Notes under the pieces: model-generated
The model's database searches: none
Seen by the model: the letters and a program-made list of their open reading frames with translations, nothing else
What the model was told of the DNA's origin: nothing
Origin: Sphaerochaetaceae bacterium
Lineage (GTDB): Bacteria > Spirochaetota > Spirochaetia > Sphaerochaetales > Sphaerochaetaceae
Direction: 5' to 3'
NCBI GenBank assembly: GCA_024405065.1
Contig: JAKSPF010000055.1
Span: 1 to 7,868, forward strand
DNA length: 7,868 bases
Made by a program: the position numbers and the translations under genes
Shown: piece after piece, positions 1 through 6,714 of the stretch
Layout: the number at the start of each line of letters is the position of its first letter
How positions within the stretch are numbered: position 1 is the first letter of the stretch

Positions 1-11
1 TGAAAAATAAA

Positions 12-42
12 TTAACCACTCACCGAAATAGTGCGTTATAAT
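12..42 (+). promoter_or_regulatory. Candidate glgA promoter (-10 TATAAT)
   Basis: A perfect TATAAT lies at 37-42. A weak -35 match, TTAACC (4 of 6), lies at 12-17 with a long 19-nt spacer. The preferred glgA ATG begins at 49, only 6 nt after the -10, so a transcript from this promoter would start at or next to the ATG. Sequence before base 1 is not visible, so an upstream promoter or operon gene cannot be excluded. Confidence 0.4.
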
Positions 43-48
43 CAGGGT

Positions 49-1482
49 ATGAACATACTTATGGTCACCAGTGAGGCTGTGCCGTTCAGTAAGTCCGGCG
101 GACTTGCAGACGTTGTCGGTGCGCTTGCCCCGGCATTGAACTCAAAAGGTCACAACACAAAGATTGTAGTTCCCGCATACAACACCGGAAACTCGGATGC
201 GGGAAAGAAGGTTTGTGAATTCAGCGTCCATACTCTTGCCCGAGATGAAAGGGTTGAAATCAGAAGTAAAACGGTAAATGAAACAGAGTACTGTTTTGTA
301 TGTCATCCTTTATTCACGGACAGACTCGGAATTTACGGTGATACAAGCTTCACACCGTACAATGACAACCTTTTGAGATTTTCTCTTTTTTGCAAGGCCG
401 CACTGTTGTACTGCATTGAAACAGGTTTCAAACCGGATGTAATTCACTGCCATGACTGGACAGCAGGGCTTTTACCCTACTTTATGAAAGCCATGAACAG
501 TCTTTTCTTTATGGATACCAAAACAGTATTCACAATACATAATCTTGCTTACCAAGGTACGTTCTCAAAAATGGATTTTCTTCTTACGGATACGAAAGCT
601 GATGAAGATATCGTATTCAACGACAGAATCAATATGCTCTATTGCGGACTTATGTTCTCTGATTTCATCACAACGGTAAGTCCTACTTACGCAAAGGAAA
701 TTCAGTCTGCCGAGCAAGGTTGCGGACTTGAAAGCATAATATCAGAAAGAAAAAAACACCTCAGAGGTATTGTCAACGGAATTGATACAAACGAGTGGAA
801 TCCTGAAAGAGACAAACTTCTGGAAAACGGGTTCTCTGCTTCAGACCTCAGCGGAAAGAAAAAACTTAAAACGGCTTTACAGAGACGATTCGGACTTCCG
901 GAAGAAAGTGATACCCCGTTATTTGCAATGATAAGCAGACTTGCAGTGCAGAAGGGTTTTGATGCACTGATACCTTGCCTTGAGAAAATACTGAAAGAAA
1001 ACAAAGTTCAGTTTGTTATCATCGGAACGGGAGACAGGGAACTTGAAAACACACTGCTCGGCATGGCAGAAAGGAATCCGAACCTTTCCGTAAATATTAT
1101 GTTCAGTAACAGTGCTGCTCATCTTGCAGAAGCAGGAAGCGATTTTTTCCTCATGCCTTCAAGATATGAGCCGTGCGGACTTAATCAGCTTTATTCTCTC
1201 AGATACGGTACAATTCCCATTGCAAGGCGAACCGGAGGACTTGCGGATACCGTGATTGACATTGATGAGTTTCCACAGAACGGAAACGGTTTGCTTTTTG
1301 ACAATCTCTGTCCGCAGGAAATTGAAAAATCGGTTTTGAGAGCGGTGAAGCTTTACGGAAATGAAAATTTCAAAGAGATAATCAGGCGGGCAATGTCACG
1401 TGATTCATCGTGGGATGCTTCAGCTGATGAGTATATAGAAGTATTTTGTGAATTGAAAAAAGACAGGAGGGACATACAATGA
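49..1482 (+). CDS. glgA: Glycogen synthase (ADP-glucose type), GlgA
   Basis: Cytoplasmic GT5-family enzyme that transfers glucose from ADP-glucose to the non-reducing end of an alpha-1,4-glucan. From the ATG at 49 it is 477 residues, the same as E. coli GlgA. Visible motifs are: the N-terminal ADP-glucose loop KSGGL with Lys15; HCHDW at 133-137; VNGID at 242-246; SRLAVQKG at 296-303, carrying the Arg and Lys that contact the donor phosphate; EPCGL with the catalytic-region Glu374; and RTGGLADTV at 394-402. A GTG at 31 would add six residues, but family members begin with M-x-I-L-x-V at this ATG, so I prefer 49. No good Shine-Dalgarno precedes it: AGGG at 44-47 is only 1 nt from the ATG. The gene overlaps glgC by 4 nt. 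Function is confident; the start is less so. Confidence 0.96.
   Translation: MNILMVTSEAVPFSKSGGLADVVGALAPALNSKGHNTKIVVPAYNTGNSDAGKKVCEFSVHTLARDERVEIRSKTVNETEYCFVCHPLFTDRLGIYGDTSFTPYNDNLLRFSLFCKAALLYCIETGFKPDVIHCHDWTAGLLPYFMKAMNSLFFMDTKTVFTIHNLAYQGTFSKMDFLLTDTKADEDIVFNDRINMLYCGLMFSDFITTVSPTYAKEIQSAEQGCGLESIISERKKHLRGIVNGIDTNEWNPERDKLLENGFSASDLSGKKKLKTALQRRFGLPEESDTPLFAMISRLAVQKGFDALIPCLEKILKENKVQFVIIGTGDRELENTLLGMAERNPNLSVNIMFSNSAAHLAEAGSDFFLMPSRYEPCGLNQLYSLRYGTIPIARRTGGLADTVIDIDEFPQNGNGLLFDNLCPQEIEKSVLRAVKLYGNENFKEIIRRAMSRDSSWDASADEYIEVFCELKKDRRDIQ
1465..1470 (+). promoter_or_regulatory. Ribosome binding site of glgC
   Basis: AGGAGG sits 8 nt before the glgC ATG, inside the last codons of glgA. 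This is a full-consensus site and fixes the glgC start. It contrasts with the absence of such a site in front of glgA. Confidence 0.85.
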
Positions 1483-2771
1483 AAAAAGAAAGAGTAATTT
1501 CAATTATTTTGGGTGGAGGAAAAGGTACAAGACTCTATCCTCTTACAGCCGAACGTTCAAAACCTGCGGTTCCGTTTGCAGGTAAATACAGACTTGTTGA
1601 TATTCCCATTTCAAACTGTATCAACAGTGGATTCAATCAGATTTATCTGCTCACGCAGTTCAATTCTGCTTCTCTTCACAATCATATTGTGAATTCTTAC
1701 ACTTTTGACCAGTTTGACAGAGGATTCGTGGAAATTCTTTCGGCAGAACAGACCTATTCCAGTGAATCATGGTATCAGGGAACAGCGGATGCCGTGCGCA
1801 AAAACATCAAACACTTTCACGATCAGGACGCCGACTATTACATAATACTGTCGGGTGACCAGCTGTACCGCATGGATTTTAACAAAATGCTGAAACGCCA
1901 TATTGAGTCGGGTGCAAAGCTAACCATTGCAGCAAAACCCATTTCAAGACAACAGGCAACAGGGCTCGGAATAATGAAAACCGACAAAGACGGTATGATT
2001 ACCAAGTTCTATGAAAAACCTGCTCCTGATGCCGACATCTCTGACTTTAAGGTGAATGCATCATATTTGGAATCATCACTGGGAGTGAGTGCAAACGAAT
2101 CAAACGAATATCTTGCCTCAATGGGAATCTATATTTTCAGTGCAAAAGAGATGGAAGAGGCTCTGTCCGGAAAAGAAACGGATTTCGGAAAGGAAATAAT
2201 ACCGGGACTGTTGGGTAAAATACCCGTTGCTTCCTACCTGTTTGACGGTTTCTGGGAGGACATCGGAACAATAAAAGCTTTCTACGATACCAACATTGAT
2301 CTTGCAAGCGTACAGCCTCAGTTTAATTTCTATGACGAGGAAATGCCGATATACACAATGAGAAGGTTTCTTCCCGCTTCAAAGGTGAATTTCTGCAATA
2401 TTTCAAGTTCTCTTACATGTGAAGGCTCAATAATCACCAATGCGTACATTGTCAACTCAATAATAGGAATCAGAACCCTGATTGAGTCCGGAGCATCCCT
2501 TGACGGTGTATATGTTATGGGCGCAACCTGCTATGAAACGGAGAAACAGAAAGCGGAAAATGCACGCAAGGGAATTCCCAATATCGGAATAGGAAAGGGT
2601 ACGATAATCAAACGCACGATAATTGATACAAACGCAAGAATCGGTGACGGTTGCCGTATCGGAATAGACAACATTGAACGAAAAGACGGTGATTTCGGTG
2701 CTTATTCAATACATGACGGTATAATAGTAATCAACAAGTTTGCGATAATACCGAACGGAACAAGTATCTGA
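1479..2771 (+). CDS. glgC: Glucose-1-phosphate adenylyltransferase, GlgC
   Basis: Makes ADP-glucose and pyrophosphate from ATP and glucose-1-phosphate, the committed step of bacterial glycogen synthesis. It is 430 residues, near the usual length (E. coli 431). An N-terminal nucleotidyltransferase domain has GGGKGTRLYPLT at 12-23, KPAVPF at 28-33, WYQGTADAVR at 98-107, SGDQLYRMD with Asp127 (metal and catalysis) at 125-133, the glucose-1-phosphate lysine in FYEKP (Lys180), and GFWEDIGT at 257-264. A C-terminal left-handed beta-helix (about 300-430) carries hexapeptide-like repeats such as IGIGKGTIIKRTIID and ends NKFAIIPNGTSI. The KPAVPFAGKYRLVDIPISNCINSG segment (28-51) and the DIGT loop are closer to the plant and cyanobacterial style than to E. 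coli. Its ATGA start overlaps the glgA stop, implying translational coupling with the enzyme that uses its product. Confidence 0.97.
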   Translation: MKKERVISIILGGGKGTRLYPLTAERSKPAVPFAGKYRLVDIPISNCINSGFNQIYLLTQFNSASLHNHIVNSYTFDQFDRGFVEILSAEQTYSSESWYQGTADAVRKNIKHFHDQDADYYIILSGDQLYRMDFNKMLKRHIESGAKLTIAAKPISRQQATGLGIMKTDKDGMITKFYEKPAPDADISDFKVNASYLESSLGVSANESNEYLASMGIYIFSAKEMEEALSGKETDFGKEIIPGLLGKIPVASYLFDGFWEDIGTIKAFYDTNIDLASVQPQFNFYDEEMPIYTMRRFLPASKVNFCNISSSLTCEGSIITNAYIVNSIIGIRTLIESGASLDGVYVMGATCYETEKQKAENARKGIPNIGIGKGTIIKRTIIDTNARIGDGCRIGIDNIERKDGDFGAYSIHDGIIVINKFAIIPNGTSI

Positions 2772-2786
2772 TCTTAGTAAACTGCT

Positions 2787-3173
2787 CTATATCAGAACTA
2801 TTCCCGGCAATGTGAAATGCAGAATTGCGATACTCAGGGTGATAAAGCCTTGAGTATCGTGTTGTTTATAGACTGTTTGCAGGTTTCTTTCCGGTTCGCC
2901 CAGTTTTTTAAGATAAAAAAGGACAAGAAGAATAATTGTAAGAGACGGTATAAGGTCTCCCAATACAAGTGGACCCGGTTCCATAGGAACAAGTACAAGC
3001 CCTGAGGCGATTACCAGCCCTGCCACCATAAAAGCAATCAGTGTTTTTCTGTTGCCGAGTACAAAACTTCTTATACCTATCAGAAACAACACGGAGGCAC
3101 CGTAAGTATCTGCAAGTAAAACGGCACTTCCGGTCAACAGGTATATTTCAGCAAGAAAAAAAAACTGAACCAT
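2787..3173 (-). CDS. Small multi-span membrane protein, function unknown
   Basis: From the ATG at 3173 the protein has 128 residues and about five hydrophobic stretches: roughly 3-21, 26-39, 43-61, 66-85 and 108-126. A charged loop (KKLGEPERNLQTVYKQHD) lies between the last two. I do not recognise the family and propose no function; it is probably an inner-membrane protein. A TTG at 3209 would add 12 residues, but that TTG is the first part of a good -35 box and the extra codons span the -10, so the ATG is preferred. There is no Shine-Dalgarno before this ATG. The gene follows trxB by 69 nt on the same strand but has its own promoter. Its 3' end faces glgC with 15 nt between stop codons and contains a 12-bp hairpin. 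Confidence 0.75.
   Translation of the reverse strand: MVQFFFLAEIYLLTGSAVLLADTYGASVLFLIGIRSFVLGNRKTLIAFMVAGLVIASGLVLVPMEPGPLVLGDLIPSLTIILLVLFYLKKLGEPERNLQTVYKQHDTQGFITLSIAILHFTLPGIVLI
2828..2867 (+). terminator. Possible glgAC terminator hairpin inside the facing gene
   Basis: Arms 2828-2839 and 2848-2859 pair over 12 bp with one G-T wobble around an 8-nt loop. On the plus strand the stem is followed by TGTTGTTT, a short T-rich run that is not a full U-tract. It lies 57 nt past the glgC stop, so it could end glgAC transcripts or protect their 3' end. It sits in the coding sequence of the membrane protein gene. Confidence 0.45.
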
Positions 3174-3180
3174 GCGTCGG

Positions 3181-3209
3181 ATTATACAATCTAAAAGAGA
3201 GGCGGACAA
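3181..3209 (-). promoter_or_regulatory. Promoter of the small membrane protein gene
   Basis: Read on the minus strand, TTGTCC (3209-3204, 4 of 6 to TTGACA), a 17-nt spacer and a perfect TATAAT (3186-3181). The ATG follows after 7 nt, so transcription would start at or within a base or so of the start codon. Confidence 0.6.
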
Positions 3210-3242
3210 GAACAGACACGGTTTTTTACCGGAACAGCCGGT

Positions 3243-4175
3243 TTATATTCCGCTTAGACTGTCTATGTAGTTGCTGGCACTGTGTGCAGCCACCGCACCG
3301 TCGGAAGCGGCTGTCACAATCTGTCTGAAAGGTGTGTTTCTCACATCTCCGACAGCAAAAATTCCATGTACGTTTGTTTCCATGAATGCGTCTGTTACAA
3401 TGAATCCGGCTTCATCTTTTATGCAATCGGGAACAATGTCAGTTCTGGGTTCGTTTCCTGCAAATACAAAAACCGCATCAAAATCTTCCGTGTATTTCTT
3501 TCCGGTTACGTTGTCTGAAAACGTGACGGAAGAAACCTTACCGTCAGTTCCGTTTATTGAAACAACAACCTGGTTCATTTTGAAATTCACGGCTGATACG
3601 GATTTGAGTTTTTCAACATTTGCCGCCTGTGCCCTGAATCTGTCACGTCTGTGGCATACTGTAAGTCTGTCTGTCAGTTTTGTAAGATAAAATGCTTCCT
3701 GAACTGCACTGTCACCACCGCCGCAAACAAGAATTTTTTTTCCTTTGAAAAAAGGTCCGTCACAGGTGGCACAGTAACTCACGCCATGTCCTGTGAATTC
3801 CTTTTCTCCCGGAATACCCAGCGTTCTGTGCTTTGAGCCTGTGGCAATTACAACAGCTTTTGATGAAACGGTATCGCCGTTTACCTCTGTCTCAAAAGTT
3901 CCGTCAGGACACTTCCTTACGGTTCCCGCCGTGCCGTAGATAAACTCACATCCGAATCTTTTTGCCTGTTCTTCAAACTTCACGCCTATCTCATAACCCG
4001 GCAGTTTTTCAAGTCCGGGATAGTTTTCTATCTCGTCAATAATCATGGTTTGCCCACCGCATGCCATTTCTTCAATGACTGCGGTTTTTCTTCCTGCTCT
4101 TGCTCCGTACTGACCGCAAGACAGACCTGCCGGTCCTCCGCCGATTACAACAATGTCATAATACAGGTTTGCCAC
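3243..4175 (-). CDS. trxB: Thioredoxin reductase, TrxB
   Basis: Cytoplasmic FAD enzyme that passes electrons from NADPH to thioredoxin. It is 310 residues, typical for the low-molecular-weight bacterial type. Visible in order are: the FAD dinucleotide-binding GGGPAG at 12-17; ATG at 111-113; the redox-active CATC at 135-138; the NADPH-binding GGGDSA at 152-157; the 2'-phosphate-recognising HRRDRFR at 175-181; and the C-terminal FAD motif GDVRNTPFRQIVTAASDGAVAA at 276-297. The GTG start is supported by GAGGGAG 7 nt upstream and lies one base after the tsaB stop. An FAD-dependent ferredoxin-NADP reductase of the same fold is excluded by the CATC site. No thioredoxin gene is in the window. Operon membership with tsaB suggests co-transcription, not necessarily a shared pathway. 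Confidence 0.95.
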   Translation of the reverse strand: MANLYYDIVVIGGGPAGLSCGQYGARAGRKTAVIEEMACGGQTMIIDEIENYPGLEKLPGYEIGVKFEEQAKRFGCEFIYGTAGTVRKCPDGTFETEVNGDTVSSKAVVIATGSKHRTLGIPGEKEFTGHGVSYCATCDGPFFKGKKILVCGGGDSAVQEAFYLTKLTDRLTVCHRRDRFRAQAANVEKLKSVSAVNFKMNQVVVSINGTDGKVSSVTFSDNVTGKKYTEDFDAVFVFAGNEPRTDIVPDCIKDEAGFIVTDAFMETNVHGIFAVGDVRNTPFRQIVTAASDGAVAAHSASNYIDSLSGI

Positions 4176-4176
4176 G

Positions 4177-4884
4177 TTATTTCTCCCTCTTCAGTCTTGC
4201 TTCAAGAGCTTCTTCTGCATCACTTTTTCTCAAATACACCGGTCCCTGACCTATGTTATCTGCTCCTTCTGTCTTGTATTTTTCAAGACCTGTCTTTATC
4301 AATGCTTCACCTAAACCGCATGTATCTGTGCCGCACACCGTGATATTTTTCATGTTTCCGAATACATCTCGGAGTTCAGGGGCAAATATTTCCGCATCCG
4401 GACCTGTTACGGTAATTTCGTTGCAGGAAGAGAGTACAGCTCTGAGATTTTCCGCCGTTCCGTCTGTATCGGGCATGATACGTTTCAGATTACCGTCTGA
4501 CGTTTCAAATGTACTGATGTAAAATCTCTGTTTTCTTGCATCTATCACCGGAACGATTGTTTTTCCGTGATTTTTTATTTTTTCAGCCCACACCTCAAGG
4601 GTTGATACTGATACAAGCGGGACATCAAGACCGAATGCCATTCCCTTTAACGCTGCCATTCCTATTCTGAGTCCGGTGAACGAACCGGGACCGCGTGTGC
4701 AGATCAGAAGATTCAGGTCTGAAATTCCGATACCTGCATCTTCACACAGTCTGATTATTTCAGGCATGAGCCTTTCCGAATGCTGAAAAGACTGAACGGA
4801 AGGGGTATTTACCTTTAATACCGTGTCTGTTTTCACGGCAACTGTGAGTGTCTGTATTGAAGTATCAACTGCAAGTATGTTCAT
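4177..4884 (-). CDS. tsaB: tRNA t6A biosynthesis protein TsaB
   Basis: TsaB (YeaZ) is the non-catalytic ASKHA-fold partner of TsaD. With TsaE they transfer threonylcarbamoyl from threonylcarbamoyl-AMP to A37 of ANN-decoding tRNAs. It is 235 residues, the usual size. Supporting features are the N-terminal MNILAVDTS, the HSERLMP segment at 35-41, the hallmark GPGSFTGLRIG at 65-75, IDARKQRFY at 114-122, and a C-terminal PVYLRKSDAEE at 215-225, typical of the family end. The ATG overlaps the tsaE stop (ATGA), and GAGGTGA just upstream supplies a good ribosome binding site within the last tsaE codons. The adjacent tsaE reinforces the assignment. TsaD and TsaC are not in the window. Confidence 0.94.
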   Translation of the reverse strand: MNILAVDTSIQTLTVAVKTDTVLKVNTPSVQSFQHSERLMPEIIRLCEDAGIGISDLNLLICTRGPGSFTGLRIGMAALKGMAFGLDVPLVSVSTLEVWAEKIKNHGKTIVPVIDARKQRFYISTFETSDGNLKRIMPDTDGTAENLRAVLSSCNEITVTGPDAEIFAPELRDVFGNMKNITVCGTDTCGLGEALIKTGLEKYKTEGADNIGQGPVYLRKSDAEEALEARLKREK

Positions 4885-5297
4885 ATCTTCACCTCAACAA
4901 TACGTCTCTGATCAGGCTCAACCTTTATGTTTATGAATACGGTACCTGAGGGGAGAAGGGAGTTAATGATTTCACTCCATTCTATAAGACAGAGACCGTT
5001 TGAAAAAAGCATATCCTCACCGCCGATCATGAAAAAATCTTCCTCTGAATTTATTCTGTACAAATCCATATGATACATCGGCATTGAGCCTTCATATTCC
5101 TGAATCAAAGTGAAAGTGGGGGATACTATTGCTTCTTTTACTCCTAAAAACCGTGCAACACCACGTGCAAATACCGCTTTTCCTGCTCCGAGACTGCCTC
5201 CCAGAGAAATCACCGCACCTGCCTCACAGCGGGAGGCCCTTTCCCTGCCTACATCTTCCATATCCTGTTCCGTGTTACAGACAAATGTTTCAATCAT
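4881..5297 (-). CDS. tsaE: tRNA t6A biosynthesis ATPase TsaE, with an altered P-loop
   Basis: TsaE (YjeE) is the P-loop ATPase that drives cycling of the TsaB-TsaD complex. Its 138 residues are normal. Family signatures present are SPTF at 59-62, the HMDLYR segment at 76-81, and LIEWSE around Glu106 (Walker B-like). The Walker A region is unusual. It reads GSLGAGKA (34-41), whereas TsaE normally has GDLGAGKT; the Ser/Thr that ligates magnesium is Ala41 (codon GCG at 5177-5175) and the usual Asp is Ser35. The rest of the protein is intact, so this is not an obviously decayed gene. Its start overlaps the TPR gene stop by one base (TGATG), with GAGG 7 nt upstream. TsaB follows directly. Confidence 0.92.
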   Translation of the reverse strand: MIETFVCNTEQDMEDVGRERASRCEAGAVISLGGSLGAGKAVFARGVARFLGVKEAIVSPTFTLIQEYEGSMPMYHMDLYRINSEEDFFMIGGEDMLFSNGLCLIEWSEIINSLLPSGTVFINIKVEPDQRRIVEVKI

Positions 5298-6505
5298 CAG
5301 ATTTCCTCGTGGTGAGTATGTTCCTCGTGTTCTTTTCTGTGAAGTTCCTCAAAGTCTTCATCTCCATAAATTTCTTCCCTGATTACATCTGAAAGTCTGT
5401 CACCCGTTTTTTCTTCGTAATCTTTGATGATTGACAGCAACTGAGGATCCTGAGCATCAAGAGCCCTTGCTTTTTCTATCATCTCTCTGGCTTCCGAAAA
5501 TTCCGAATCCGCCAAGTGAAGGAATGCAAGATTTGTAAGATAGACAACGCTTTCATCGTCAAGGTCTGAAGCAATCTGCAGGTAACTTTTGGCAAGTTCA
5601 ATATTGCCGCTTTCACGGGCACAGATTGAAAGTTCGTTGTAAACTTCTGCATTCTGTCCGTCAATTTTCAGACTCTCCAACAGATCCTTTTGGGCACCGT
5701 CAAAGTCATCAAGAGCACGTTTTGCCCATCCGCGTATAAAGAATGCCTCCCAGCACGGTTTGTTTGAGGCAAGGTATCCGTTTATTGTTTCAACTGCTTC
5801 ATCCGAACAACCCATCATCATTTTGTCGTATGCGTAAAGAATCCGGTCTTTTGATGAAATCATTTTGTTAAGACCGTCAAGAGTTTTTTTTGCAGATTCT
5901 TTTGCTTTTGCATCTTTTGTCAGAGAAACGAATTTTTCAAGAAAATCACGTGCGGTTTCAACATCACCGTGCCTCATATGGTATGCGGAAATTTCACTGT
6001 AGGCTGGTGCGTAATCAGGGTGTTTTTCCGAACATTCTTTCAGAATGTCCAGAATTCTGTCATCATACATATCCGCAAGTGCATCATTTCCTTTTTTATG
6101 AAAATCCACGGTCATCTGTGCGTACAGGACAGCAAGATTAACGTAACTTTCAGGTAGCCGGCTTATGTGATTCACCGCAAGCATAAGTTCTTCTGCAAAA
6201 TCAAATTCCTTTTTTTTGCTTTTTGCAATGGCTGCAAGATTCAGCTCTTTCACCGTATCCGGCTGCATTTCAAGAAGAATCTCTCTGTAATACTCAAAAT
6301 GTGCATTTCCGGCATCGTGAGCACAGACCTTTATCAGCCCTGCTGCTATTGAAGCAAGATCAAGGTCTTCCGGTTTCTGTCCTTTCTCAAATTGCACAGG
6401 TAACGGAATATTGCTTTTGAGCTCCGTTTTACCTATTTTTCTGTTCTCCGGTATCGTAATGAATCTGATATTTTCAAGCCGGTCATTTGTAGTTTTTGAA
6501 TTCAT
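5297..6505 (-). CDS. TPR-repeat protein of unknown function
   Basis: A 402-residue, probably cytoplasmic protein with no signal peptide or membrane segment. The N-terminal 45 residues are polar and may be flexible. Helical TPR-like repeats are clearest at about 250-283 (WEAFFIRGWAKRALDDFDGA), 286-317 (AEVYNELSICARESGNIELA) and 320-352 (VVYLTNLAFLHLADSEFSEA), with weaker ones near 120-195. The C-terminus is acidic and ends in a His/Glu-rich tail at 389-402 (HRKEHEEHTHHEEI). TPR domains usually serve as protein-binding scaffolds, and I cannot name the partner. The ATG at 6505 is preferred over a TTG at 6520 because the TTG overlaps a -10-like box. No Shine-Dalgarno is visible. It heads a TPR-tsaE-tsaB-trxB operon and is joined to tsaE by a 1-nt overlap. 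Confidence 0.88.
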   Translation of the reverse strand: MNSKTTNDRLENIRFITIPENRKIGKTELKSNIPLPVQFEKGQKPEDLDLASIAAGLIKVCAHDAGNAHFEYYREILLEMQPDTVKELNLAAIAKSKKKEFDFAEELMLAVNHISRLPESYVNLAVLYAQMTVDFHKKGNDALADMYDDRILDILKECSEKHPDYAPAYSEISAYHMRHGDVETARDFLEKFVSLTKDAKAKESAKKTLDGLNKMISSKDRILYAYDKMMMGCSDEAVETINGYLASNKPCWEAFFIRGWAKRALDDFDGAQKDLLESLKIDGQNAEVYNELSICARESGNIELAKSYLQIASDLDDESVVYLTNLAFLHLADSEFSEAREMIEKARALDAQDPQLLSIIKDYEEKTGDRLSDVIREEIYGDEDFEELHRKEHEEHTHHEEI

Positions 6506-6511
6506 ATCTGA

Positions 6512-6517
6512 AATATA
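6512..6517 (-). promoter_or_regulatory. Candidate -10 box of the TPR-tsaE-tsaB-trxB operon
   Basis: TATATT (5 of 6 to TATAAT) on the minus strand ends 6 nt before the ATG at 6505. The -35 position at 17-nt spacing (6540-6535, TTTTTA) is poor and coincides with the U-tract of the upstream RNA gene. Transcription of the operon may instead include readthrough from that RNA promoter. Confidence 0.35.
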
Positions 6518-6520
6518 CAA

Positions 6521-6546
6521 CTAAAAAACAAAAATAAAAACCGGGC
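6521..6546 (-). terminator. 3' end of the 6S RNA gene: closing stem arm plus U-tract
   Basis: On the minus strand, GCCCGG (6546-6541) is the 3' arm of the RNA's closing helix. It is followed immediately by TTTTTATTTTTGTTTTTT (6540-6523). A GC stem followed by U-runs fits intrinsic termination, though the 5' arm of that stem is about 155 nt away. Confidence 0.5.
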
Positions 6547-6710
6547 GGAAGCAGGAAATCTCTTGAACCGGAGTTCAAGGTGGGATCCCAGTTAAGCAGT
6601 ACATTCTGTGCCCTTGTAACCTTCAAGGCGGGCGCAATGCAGTACCTCTATGCCGGAAACCGTTCTGTAAGTTTGAGCAAGAGAAGTGTACGCTTCCGAT
6701 GCCCGGTCAC
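6541..6710 (-). ncRNA. ssrS: Candidate 6S RNA
   Basis: 6S RNA mimics an open promoter and binds the housekeeping RNA polymerase holoenzyme in slow growth. This gene is about 170 nt, in the family range. CCGGGC (6706-6701) pairs with GCCCGG (6546-6541), and GGAAGC (6697-6692) pairs with GCTTCC (6552-6547), giving a 12-bp closing helix with a 3-nt bulge. Inside, the 5' strand (about 6691-6662) is largely unpaired opposite a small hairpin, CTTGAAC-TCCG-GTTCAAG (6579-6562), capped by a UNCG tetraloop. E. coli 6S has a very similar CCUUGAAC/GUUCAAGG hairpin in the same 3' position. Beyond it GGTTTCC (6661-6655) pairs with GGGATCC (6589-6583) in 6 of 7 positions, leading to an apical hairpin near 6635-6610. 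A strong promoter and a U-tract flank it. The tetraloop and flanks fix the minus strand. Confidence 0.72.
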
Positions 6711-6714
6711 CGTT

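Noticed and set aside
49..60. The first 12 bases of glgA are identical to the first 12 of tsaB (ATGAACATACTT)
   Set aside because: Both proteins begin M-N-I-L by family convention. A match this short, in the same codons, does not indicate a repeat or duplication.
3228..3242. ACCGG-N5-CCGGT hairpin just after trxB as a terminator
   Set aside because: The stem is only 5 bp and, in the trxB direction, is followed by A's instead of T's. I do not call it a terminator.
3271..3690. A 139-codon plus-strand frame opposite trxB, and similar long frames opposite tsaB, tsaE and the sugar-binding gene
   Set aside because: These are antisense to genes with complete catalytic or family motifs. They are low-complexity Ser/Thr/Val-rich and lack start signals.
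6505..6520. TTG at 6520 as the start of the TPR gene
   Set aside because: It lies next to the U-tract, has no ribosome binding site, and overlaps a -10-like TATATT. The ATG at 6505 is simpler.
6581..6590. TGGGATCCCA palindrome as a protein-binding site
   Set aside because: It falls inside the RNA gene and most of it is used in the inner helix, so a separate role is unnecessary.
6541..6710. 5S rRNA, SRP RNA, RNase P RNA, tmRNA or a riboswitch in the 6.5-6.7 kb gap
   Set aside because: I looked for their signature motifs on both strands and did not find them. The long rod with a closing stem and the CTTGAAC hairpin fits 6S RNA better.
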